A stretch of DNA of 5,586 nt, taken from Pseudomonadota bacterium. GTDB lineage: Bacteria; Desulfobacterota; Desulfobaccia; Desulfobaccales; 0-14-0-80-60-11. The notes under the pieces are model-generated. The model had not been told where the DNA came from. It did not search any database and saw nothing but the letters and a program-made list of their open reading frames with translations. Location of the stretch: positions 1-5,586 of the forward strand of contig JAHIKF010000295.1 in NCBI GenBank assembly GCA_018897875.1, given 5' to 3'. The translations under genes were made by a program, and so were the position numbers. How positions within the stretch are numbered: the stretch's first letter is position 1; the number at the start of each line of letters is the position of its first letter. Positions 1 to 5,394 of the stretch are shown one piece after another.

Positions 1-1463
1 AGACCCACATGCACATTGCCGCCCCGGAAGGAGGGGTCCTGGAGGTCGCCACCCCGGCAGACCTCCAGGTACCCTGTCTGGAGAAGGATCAGGCCCTGGC
101 CCTGGCCGAACTGGGAAACCGGGTTAAGCAGCACTTTGGCGTGCCCCAGGATATTGAGTGGGCCCAGGACACCCAGGGCAGGTTTTCCCTGTTGCAGGCC
201 CGGCCCCTGCGGGTGAGCGCTAAGCTCAAGGCCGATTACCTGCCGCCCCAGATCAAGGGGGCCGACATGCTTCTGTCGAACGGCATCATCGCCTCCCGGG
301 GGGCGGCCGCAGGCCCGGTCTACCTGCTCCGGGACCAAGACCTGGATGCCATCCCCCAGGACACGGTGCTGGTGACCCCCCGAGCCTTGCCGGAGTATGG
401 CGTGGTGGTGGGCCGGGTGGCGGCGGTGGTCTGCGAGGCCGGCAGCGCTACCAGCCACCTGGCCACGGTGCTGCGGGAGGCCAGGATCCCGGCGCTGTTC
501 GGGGCCAAAGGGGCCATTGCCGTGCTCCAGCCGGGGGATTTGGTCACGGTGGATGCCTTCTACGGCAACATCTACGCCGGCCGGGTGGAAGAATTGCTCA
601 AGGTCCCCCGGGGCGGCGATGACGCCGTCCGCCAGACCCGGGCTTACAAGGTGCTGGAGCGGGTCCTGAAGCACATCACCCCCCTCAATCTCCTGGACCC
701 CCGGGGCGCCAACTTCCGCCCCGATGGCTGCCGCACCTATCATGACATCACCCGCTTCGCCCATGAAAAAGCCATGCAGGAGCTCTTCCAGATGTCCACC
801 GGGCGGCTGGACGAGGAGGGGTCCCGGCGTCTGGTGAGCACCATCCCCCTGGAGCTCAACATCATTGACCTGGGCGGGGGCCTGAGTCCCGAGGCCGCCA
901 ATCTGGTCAAGGTCCGTCCCGAACATCTCAAGTCCCGGCCCATGCTGGCATACTGGCGGGGGGTGAGCGCGGTGGGCTGGCAGGGTCCCAAGCCCGTGGA
1001 CCTGGCCGGCTTCATGTCCGTGGTCATGAGCACCGCCACCAATACCAATATACAGGAACGGCTTCACGAAAAGAATTTTGCCATCATCACCCACGATTAT
1101 ATGAACCTGTCCAACCGGTTGGGCTTTCACTTCGCCACCATCGAGGCCTTTCTGGGGGCCCCGGGGGAGAGCTATGTGAGCTTCACCTTCTATGGCGGCG
1201 GCGCCGAGTTGCCGCGGCGCATGCGCCGGGTCCGCTTCCTGACCAGGGTCCTGGAAGATCTGGGCTTCCGGGTGGAACTCAAGGACGATTCCATCACCGC
1301 CCGCATCGACGGCTATGATGCCGACATCCTGGATGAGAAACTGGAGGTCCTGGGCCGCCTGATGATGGTTTCCAAGCAACTGGACATGGTTATGCTGGAC
1401 GAGGACGCGGTGGAGCAGTATTACCAGGAATTTTCCCAAGGCCATATCCCGCCACGAGCTTAG
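1..1463 (+). CDS. PEP-synthase-like (PEP/pyruvate dikinase family) protein, 5'-truncated by window edge
   Basis: The frame is open to the left edge, and the first ATG (base 9) lies inside a conserved domain, so the true start is upstream. Residue numbers here count from that ATG. Residues 1-67 are the end of a PPDK_N/ATP-grasp nucleotide-binding domain: DIEWAQD followed by LLQARP, where E50, Q63 and R65 match the family's metal/ATP-binding positions. Residues about 88-198 are the swivelling PEP-utilisers mobile domain, with GSATSHLATVLRE and H150 as the phosphohistidine. In known members, ATP phosphorylates this histidine, which then passes the phosphate to a third domain. Here the remaining ~270 residues (conserved-looking CRTYHDITRFAHEKAMQELF and LELNIIDLGGGL) do not resemble the TIM-barrel PEP/pyruvate domain of PpsA or PPDK. 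The final substrate is therefore unknown, and calling it a PEP synthase would overreach. It is the first visible gene of an operon with a two-component pair and is probably cytoplasmic. Family confidence is high, function confidence low. Confidence 0.85.
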   Translation, partial: THMHIAAPEGGVLEVATPADLQVPCLEKDQALALAELGNRVKQHFGVPQDIEWAQDTQGRFSLLQARPLRVSAKLKADYLPPQIKGADMLLSNGIIASRGAAAGPVYLLRDQDLDAIPQDTVLVTPRALPEYGVVVGRVAAVVCEAGSATSHLATVLREARIPALFGAKGAIAVLQPGDLVTVDAFYGNIYAGRVEELLKVPRGGDDAVRQTRAYKVLERVLKHITPLNLLDPRGANFRPDGCRTYHDITRFAHEKAMQELFQMSTGRLDEEGSRRLVSTIPLELNIIDLGGGLSPEAANLVKVRPEHLKSRPMLAYWRGVSAVGWQGPKPVDLAGFMSVVMSTATNTNIQERLHEKNFAIITHDYMNLSNRLGFHFATIEAFLGAPGESYVSFTFYGGGAELPRRMRRVRFLTRVLEDLGFRVELKDDSITARIDGYDADILDEKLEVLGRLMMVSKQLDMVMLDEDAVEQYYQEFSQGHIPPRA

Positions 1464-1467
1464 GAGG
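1462..1467 (+). promoter_or_regulatory. Ribosome binding site of the histidine kinase, overlapping the upstream stop codon
   Basis: AGGAGG lies 7 bases before the ATG at 1475 and shares bases with the TAG stop of the dikinase-like gene. This fixes the kinase start and suggests translational coupling between the two genes. Confidence 0.8.
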
Positions 1468-1474
1468 CCCGACT

Positions 1475-3742
1475 ATGCCCATAAAGAAGATCGGTTTTCG
1501 GCGGCTGGTGGCGGGTCTGGGCATCCTGGTGATGGTGCTGCTGGCGGTGGCCTTTATCCTGGGGATTCTCTCCCTGAAGCGCACCCAGGAGATCGTCTCC
1601 GACGACTTTCAGCAGCAGCAGCTCATTCTGGCCAAAACCACCGCCCGGCAGATCGAGGACGGCCTGGCGTTTCTGCGGCGGGAGTTGCGCATCCTGGCCT
1701 ATTCCCCGGCCATCCAGTACCTGGAGGACGTGGCCTGGGCCAACCGCATGAAAGTCAGCTTTGATGAGCTCTCCAAAATGGGCGTGGTGGTGATTGAGCG
1801 CATCGACTTTAACGGGTCCGCGGCTGACAAGGCCTACGTGTTGGACGCCGGCGGCCCTCGCGTGCGGCAGGAAGATTTCAGCCAGGCGCCCGAGGTGGCC
1901 TGGGCCCGGGACCCGGCCAACCGGGGGAAGATTTACCAGGGGCCCATTATCCTGCAGCCGCAAGGCGACCATAAGGCGCCCTTCATGATCATGGCCACCC
2001 CGTTGTACGAAGAGAGCGTGGACGAGTCTCACCCCCGGGCCACCGGCAACCTGGACGGGGTGCTGCTGTTCAAGATCGACCTGGGCCAATTCACCGGCCA
2101 CTACTGCGCCAACATCCGCTCCGGCCGCACCGGCTACTGCTGGGTGATGGATAACAAAGGGACCTTCCTGTACCATCCTGAGCGGGAATTTATCGGGGAA
2201 AACGCTTTCACCGCCCGGGGCCAGCGGGACCCGGCTATTAGTTTCGCCGCCATTAATGAAATACAGAAAACCAAGATGCTGGAGGGGGAAGAGGGTACGG
2301 CCACCTACATCTCGGGATGGCACCGGGGCGTCATCCGGAAGATGGATAAATTTCTGGCCTACACCAATGCCCATGTGGGCGCCAACTGCCCCTACTCCCA
2401 CCTGAGTCGGGCCGAGATCAACACCCACGGCAGGTCCGGCTGCAAGGAAATCTGGCCGGTGGCGGTGGTGGCGCCCACCGACGAAGTCTACGGCACCATC
2501 CATTCCCTGTACGTGCGGCAATTCCTGATCCAGGGGATCCTCGTCTTTGCCCTGATCTGCGCCGCCGCGGCGGTGATCTACTACGAATCCCGCTGGTCGG
2601 TGGAGCTGCAGTCCGAGGTGGACCGCACCACCGCCGACCTGCGCCGCAGCCAGAAGCAGCACAGGTCGGTGGTGGAAAATGCCCGGGACCTGATCTTCCT
2701 GGTGAATGAGGAAGGCGCTTTCTTGAGCGCCAACACCGCCATGGCCCGGGTCTTTGGCATCCCGGCGGCGGGTATCGTCAGAAAGAAGATTGCCGACCTT
2801 TTATCCCGGGAGGACGCCGACGCCATGCTCAGCTGGGTGCAGGACACGGTGCATAGCCGGAAGAGTTCGGAGATCAAGGCCCCTATGCGCCTCAAAGACC
2901 GGGTCTACTGGTTTTCCACCCATTTCGTGCCCATCTTCGGGGAGGACGGCCGCTCCGTAGAGCAGGTGCTGGTGATGGCCCGGGACATCACCGACCGCCA
3001 GCAGATGGAAAATCAGATGGCCCAGACGGAGAAGCTGGCCTCCCTGGGCACCCTGGCGGCGGGGGTGGCCCACGAAATCAACAACCCCGTGGGCGTCATG
3101 CTGGGCTTTACCGAGCTGCTGATGGACAAGCTGCCGCCGGACAGCAAAGAGCACGAGATGCTCAAGACCATCGAACGCCAGGGGCTCAACGCCAAGCGCA
3201 TCGTCGAAAACCTCATGACCTTTGCCCGCCAGCCGGCCAAGCATGAGGATTTTACCGATGTCAACGAGGACATCGCCAATGTGTTGGCACTGGTCAAGAA
3301 CAACCTGCTGACCAAAAAAGTGGACCTGGACCTGCGGCTGGCCAAGGGCCTCCCCCGGGTTCGGGGTGATGCCGGGGAACTGCAGCAGGTTTTTCTCAAC
3401 CTGATTAACAACGCCGCCGCGGCCATGCCCAACGGCGGCAAACTCACCGTCATTACCAAGACCAACCCCTATAATCACATGGTGGAAGCTATTTTGGCCG
3501 ACACCGGCACCGGCATCCCCAAGAAGTATGTTGACCGGATCTTCGTGCCGTTTTTTACCACCAAGAAAGTGGGGGAGGGCACCGGTCTGGGACTGGCCGT
3601 CAGTTATGCCATTGTCAACAAATTCGGCGGCGCCATCCGCTTTGAGAGCCGGGCGGCCGAAGACGGCGGCGAGGGCGCTACGGGTACCACCTTTTTCGTT
3701 GATTTACAACCCGAATACGCGGCCGCGCCGGCGAAGGCCTAG
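1475..3742 (+). CDS. Membrane sensor histidine kinase (Cache-PAS-HisKA-HATPase)
   Basis: This is a complete 755-residue two-component sensor. Membrane segment 1 is residues about 11-34, after a basic KKIGFRR start. Residues about 35-348 form a large periplasmic sensor with Cache-like features (GRTGYCWVMDNKG followed by LYHP near 217-234). Membrane segment 2 is about 350-369. A short helical linker replaces an obvious HAMP domain. A PAS domain (about 396-506) ends in the usual ARDITDR. HisKA carries HEINNP with phospho-acceptor H533, and N537 in the ExxN phosphatase position. The ATPase domain shows the N box (LINNA, N646), G1 DTGTG (D676), F box FVPFFTT (690-696) and G2 GEGTGLGLA (700-708). 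All key catalytic residues are present, so it should be active. It resembles the NtrB-like kinases common in Desulfobacterota. The ligand is unknown. The periplasmic domain contains C305, H309, H318 and C323 in a compact cluster that could bind a metal or form a disulfide. The partner is the receiver gene 25 bases downstream. Confidence 0.95.
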   Translation: MPIKKIGFRRLVAGLGILVMVLLAVAFILGILSLKRTQEIVSDDFQQQQLILAKTTARQIEDGLAFLRRELRILAYSPAIQYLEDVAWANRMKVSFDELSKMGVVVIERIDFNGSAADKAYVLDAGGPRVRQEDFSQAPEVAWARDPANRGKIYQGPIILQPQGDHKAPFMIMATPLYEESVDESHPRATGNLDGVLLFKIDLGQFTGHYCANIRSGRTGYCWVMDNKGTFLYHPEREFIGENAFTARGQRDPAISFAAINEIQKTKMLEGEEGTATYISGWHRGVIRKMDKFLAYTNAHVGANCPYSHLSRAEINTHGRSGCKEIWPVAVVAPTDEVYGTIHSLYVRQFLIQGILVFALICAAAAVIYYESRWSVELQSEVDRTTADLRRSQKQHRSVVENARDLIFLVNEEGAFLSANTAMARVFGIPAAGIVRKKIADLLSREDADAMLSWVQDTVHSRKSSEIKAPMRLKDRVYWFSTHFVPIFGEDGRSVEQVLVMARDITDRQQMENQMAQTEKLASLGTLAAGVAHEINNPVGVMLGFTELLMDKLPPDSKEHEMLKTIERQGLNAKRIVENLMTFARQPAKHEDFTDVNEDIANVLALVKNNLLTKKVDLDLRLAKGLPRVRGDAGELQQVFLNLINNAAAAMPNGGKLTVITKTNPYNHMVEAILADTGTGIPKKYVDRIFVPFFTTKKVGEGTGLGLAVSYAIVNKFGGAIRFESRAAEDGGEGATGTTFFVDLQPEYAAAPAKA

Positions 3743-3753
3743 CACCGCGCAGT

Positions 3754-3760
3754 GAGGAGG
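3754..3760 (+). promoter_or_regulatory. Ribosome binding site of the response regulator
   Basis: GAGGAGG sits 7 bases before the ATG at 3768, in the 25-base gap after the kinase stop. The short gap has no terminator-like hairpin, which supports co-transcription. Confidence 0.8.
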
Positions 3761-3767
3761 TTATACG

Positions 3768-4181
3768 ATGGGACGGATTCTGGCCGTCGATGACGAACTG
3801 GATATGCTGGCCCTGCTCAAGATGATCATCGAGGGCTATTCCGACCACCGGGTGACGGTTACCAACAATCCCCTGGAAGCGGCGGAAATGCTGGAAAAGG
3901 AAACCTTCGACCTGATTTTAACCGATCTCAAAATGCCGGGCATGGATGGCCTGGAGGTGCTGGCCAAGGCCAAACAGCAGGACGAAGAAGCTCTGGTGCT
4001 GGTCATTACGGCCTATGGCTCCCTGGAGTCGGCGGAGGAGGCCATGGCCAAAGGGGCCTTCGACTATATCACCAAGCCCTTTCGCAAGGAGCAGATTCTG
4101 CTGGCCATTGACAAGGCCATGCGTTGGCGGGACATGGTGCGGCAAAACAAGGCCCTCAAGCAGCGCCTGGATGGCAACTAG
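3768..4181 (+). CDS. Single-domain response regulator (receiver only)
   Basis: This is a 137-residue cytoplasmic CheY-like receiver with every signature residue: acidic pocket D8/D9 in VDDE, phospho-acceptor D53 in LTDLKMPGMDG, switch T81 in ITAYGS, and K103 in ITKPF. Sequence details such as AYGSLESAEEAMAKGAFDYITKPF resemble the receivers of NtrC-family regulators. The protein ends after one further helix (about 107-135), where an NtrC protein would continue into an AAA+ domain. No output domain is present and none is visible in any frame just downstream. It most likely receives phosphate from the kinase immediately upstream and acts by protein-protein contact, or serves as a phosphate relay or sink. 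Its target is not in the window. It is the last large gene of the operon. Confidence 0.95.
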   Translation: MGRILAVDDELDMLALLKMIIEGYSDHRVTVTNNPLEAAEMLEKETFDLILTDLKMPGMDGLEVLAKAKQQDEEALVLVITAYGSLESAEEAMAKGAFDYITKPFRKEQILLAIDKAMRWRDMVRQNKALKQRLDGN

Positions 4182-4346
4182 GCCCGATCCGGATAGCAAA
4201 CGCTTCGTTGGGGTGGTTCATAGGAAGGCTGCAACCTGGACGGCAAAAGCCCCAGGCCCCGGCGGATCAAGAACTTGCCGCGCATTACCCCGGTGCCTTG
4301 CGGATCAGGGATCGTGTGGCCCCCGTCAGGGGAAAGGACGACTTGT
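4182..4346 (+). other. GC-rich leader with hairpins between response regulator and micro-ORF
   Basis: These 165 bases have no supported gene. They contain a compact hairpin at 4235-4256 (CCTGG pairs with CCAGG, an inner GGC pairs with GCC around an AAAA loop, with an AC bulge). A second hairpin at 4321-4332 (CCCC-GTCA-GGGG) ends just before the micro-ORF ribosome binding site. The 8-mer GCGGATCA occurs twice (4262-4269 and 4300-4307). I compared it by eye with cyclic-di-GMP, SAH, cobalamin and glycine riboswitch cores and found no convincing match. It may be a structured 5' leader or small RNA, or ordinary spacer. Confidence 0.35.
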
Positions 4347-4412
4347 ATGGAATGGGTGATAATCGTGGTGGTGGTTGTTCTGGTCATGACTTTTTTGCGC
4401 GGCGGTTGCTGA
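4347..4412 (+). CDS. Putative 21-residue single-pass membrane micro-protein
   Basis: A short ORF runs from ATG 4347 to TGA 4410-4412. AAAGGA at 4333-4338 ends 8 bases before the ATG, a good ribosome binding site. The peptide starts MEW, continues with an almost unbroken run of V, I and L (about residues 4-14), and ends FLRGGC. This is one membrane helix with a short tail containing one arginine and a terminal cysteine. The amphipathic ends and clean hydrophobic core are more gene-like than random spacer, and the frame stops before a hairpin and terminator, as a real last cistron would. I do not recognise the family. Possible roles for such peptides include binding or tuning a membrane kinase, and the kinase two genes upstream is the obvious candidate, but that is conjecture. 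It could still be a chance ORF rich in GTG/GTT codons. Confidence 0.5.
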   Translation: MEWVIIVVVVVLVMTFLRGGC

Positions 4413-4426
4413 GGCAAATAATCGGT

Positions 4427-4443
4427 GCGGCTTGGTAAGCCGC
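4427..4443 (+). terminator. Perfect 7-bp hairpin after the micro-ORF
   Basis: GCGGCTT (4427-4433) pairs with AAGCCGC (4437-4443) around a GGT loop, 14 bases after the micro-ORF stop. The following bases are CATTAAAAACAATTT, so there is no proper U tract. It may protect the mRNA 3' end or assist the terminator 43 bases further on rather than terminate by itself. Confidence 0.4.
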
Positions 4444-4485
4444 CATTAAAAACAATTTAGTCTTGTATAATTAATATAAAAACAA

Positions 4486-4511
4486 GGGGTTAGGTAAATC
4501 GGCCTAACCCC
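4486..4511 (+). terminator. Probable bidirectional rho-independent terminator
   Basis: GGGGTTAGG (4486-4494) pairs perfectly with CCTAACCCC (4503-4511) around an 8-base loop. On the plus strand a moderately T-rich run follows (AGTCTTATTATTT), so it can end the operon transcript. On the minus strand it is followed by TTGTTTTTATATT, a better U tract. The flanking 4441-4500 segment is only about 27% GC, which sharply separates the operon from the accessory-looking right end. Confidence 0.7.
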
Positions 4512-4631
4512 AGTCTTATTATTTCCAACCCTAATTCCAACCTTCACGCTAAAACCGCCTTTTCCATTCACCCGTCATCCCCGGACAACTCATACCAAGT
4601 CGCCGTCAAACAAGTAATAATCCGAATTGTA

Positions 4632-4653
4632 GGGGCGGTTCGCCAACCGCCCC
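4632..4653. repeat. GGGGCGGTT palindrome, dispersed-repeat type
   Basis: GGGGCGGTT (4632-4640) and AACCGCCCC (4645-4653) form a perfect 9-bp inverted repeat around CGCC. It is flanked by TTGTA on the left and TTGTATA on the right. Very similar GTAGGGGCGG-type palindromes are scattered between genes in many environmental bacterial genomes, including Desulfobacterota; I recall this from general knowledge and have not searched it. Only one copy is present here. As RNA it would form a strong hairpin, but no U tract follows directly. Confidence 0.6.
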
Positions 4654-4663
4654 TTGTATATTA

Positions 4664-4717
4664 GCAAAGTAGCTTTGCACATATCTCATTTTCCACGGCG
4701 AGTGGTAAGATATGTGC
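4664..4717. repeat. Overlapping inverted repeats, possible operator or mobile-element hairpin
   Basis: GCACATATCT (4677-4686) is exactly mirrored by AGATATGTGC (4708-4717), a 10-bp perfect inverted repeat. Within its 21-base centre lies a second inverted repeat, CCAC (4693-4696) with GTGG (4702-4705). A third, GCAAAG (4664-4669) with CTTTGC (4673-4678), overlaps the left arm by two bases, so in RNA the two stems would compete. It sits about 105 bases before the PLD gene. It could be a regulator binding site, a leader RNA switch, or the subterminal hairpin of an old insertion. No U tract follows, so it is not a standard terminator. Confidence 0.55.
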
Positions 4718-4806
4718 GATCATTAAGGATTTCCCCCCAGGGGCAGGCCCATGGGTGAGGTGGATCCGGTTTTCTTGGACACGGGATTGGGGGATAATAC
4801 GTGACC

Positions 4807-4812
4807 AAGGAG
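4807..4812 (+). promoter_or_regulatory. Ribosome binding site deciding the PLD-gene start
   Basis: AAGGAG lies 9 bases before ATG 4822. It is a better match than the GGGGGA before the alternative GTG at 4801, so ATG 4822 is preferred. An in-frame TAA at 4795-4797 excludes any start further upstream. Confidence 0.55.
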
Positions 4813-4821
4813 AACCAGGAG

Positions 4822-5328
4822 ATGGCAAAAGGGCTGGCTGGATATGCCGCTATCGGCTATCGGGCCAAGGCGGAAAGCATAGCTGCGGAACCCGCCGATA
4901 TCATATTCGACAACACCAACTTCCTCCCCGTTTACCATAACGACATGATGAATGTGGCGCGGGAGGCGGTGATTGTCAGCCCCTTCGTTACGAGGCGGCG
5001 AGCCTTGCAAATGCTGCCGAACCTGGAAGCAGCATTGGCGAAGAGGGTTTCCGTGGTCGTGGTCACCAGGCCAACAAATGCTTACAAGGATAAGGACCGG
5101 CCAGCCTTAGAGGAAACTCTCGCCTCGCTGCAAGACACTGGCGTGCGCCTTCTGTTCAAAGCCAACATCCATCAAAAATTTGCCGTCATCGACCAGAAAA
5201 TCGTTTGGTACGGCAGCATCAATCTTCTCAGCTACGGGAGTGCACAAGAAAGCATCATGCGGCTGGAAAGCCCAAATATCGCCCAGGAATTGTTGAAAAC
5301 CTTGGCGCCCATAGTTAAAGTTTGGTAA
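4822..5328 (+). CDS. Single-HKD phospholipase D-superfamily protein (putative nuclease-like)
   Basis: This is a 168-residue protein (175 if GTG 4801 is used). Numbering from ATG 4822, it shows one complete PLD signature, HxKx4Dx6GSxN: H117, K119, D124, then G131, S132 and N134 within NIHQKFAVID and WYGSINLL. An early hydrophobic strand, EAVIVSPFVT (about 48-57), and VSVVVVTRP are typical of the PLDc_2 fold. One HKD motif per chain means two chains must pair to build the active site, as in the bacterial nuclease Nuc. Related PLD domains also occur at the C-terminus of larger helicase or ATPase proteins, so this could be a detached domain, but no upstream remnant of such a partner is visible. 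There is no signal peptide, so it is likely cytoplasmic. Several stretches are about 47-57% GC, below the operon on the left, which suggests separate origin. The substrate (DNA, RNA or lipid) cannot be decided; a nucleic acid is most likely. Confidence 0.85.
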   Translation: MAKGLAGYAAIGYRAKAESIAAEPADIIFDNTNFLPVYHNDMMNVAREAVIVSPFVTRRRALQMLPNLEAALAKRVSVVVVTRPTNAYKDKDRPALEETLASLQDTGVRLLFKANIHQKFAVIDQKIVWYGSINLLSYGSAQESIMRLESPNIAQELLKTLAPIVKVW

Positions 5329-5381
5329 CCTGTGTACCAGAAGAAAGAAGGTGCGGAATTCCCAGGCTCTCACCCTGACCT

Positions 5382-5386
5382 GGAGG
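5382..5386 (+). promoter_or_regulatory. Ribosome binding site of the nucleotidyltransferase
   Basis: GGAGG lies 8 bases before ATG 5395. It favours this start over the in-frame GTG at 5332, whose extra 21 residues do not look like part of the domain. Confidence 0.65.
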
Positions 5387-5394
5387 GATTGACC

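Larger units (their letters stand above)
4512..4800. other. Non-coding spacer before the PLD gene
   Basis: No ORF here has a believable start, ribosome binding site and protein character. The segment holds a short tandem of TTCCAACC (4523-4530 and 4535-4542), a GGGGCGGTT palindrome and a long operator-like palindrome, both listed separately. I found no convincing sigma-70 promoter with correct spacing for the downstream gene, although one must lie here if that gene is transcribed. Confidence 0.5.

Noticed and set aside
1460..2662. 400-codon minus-strand open frame opposite the kinase gene
   Set aside because: It is antisense to a clearly recognisable kinase, its product is rich in G, H, P and V in a low-complexity way, and it shows no family motifs. 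GC-rich third positions explain the absence of stops.
2801..3478. 225-codon minus-strand open frame opposite the PAS and HisKA region
   Set aside because: It is another antisense shadow of the kinase, with no plausible ribosome binding site or motif.
4195..4260. GCAAAC, GGAC and GGCAAAAGCC resembling parts of a cyclic-di-GMP (GEMM) riboswitch
   Set aside because: The spacing between the two GCAAA elements is about twice that of the known class, and the closing stems do not form. The SAH-like GCTGCAAC also lacks the required P1 stem.
4380..4400. Possible sigma-54 promoter (TGG...TTGC)
   Set aside because: The GG to GC spacing is three bases too long for the strict -24/-12 rule, and the site is inside the micro-ORF.
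4124..4438. Frame running past the response regulator end, possible lost output domain
   Set aside because: The translation (for example IANASLGWFIGRL) has no resemblance to AAA+ or DNA-binding domains, and the receiver ends naturally after its last helix, so there is no evidence of a truncated NtrC-type protein.
4466..4471. TATAAT, a perfect -10 box
   Set aside because: No -35-like hexamer lies 16-18 bases upstream and the surroundings are simply AT-rich. It would also read straight into the terminator hairpin.
4751..4804. 17-codon ORF whose TGA overlaps the GTG at 4801
   Set aside because: It has no good ribosome binding site and no recognisable character, and the preferred PLD start is ATG 4822, so a coupled leader peptide is not supported.
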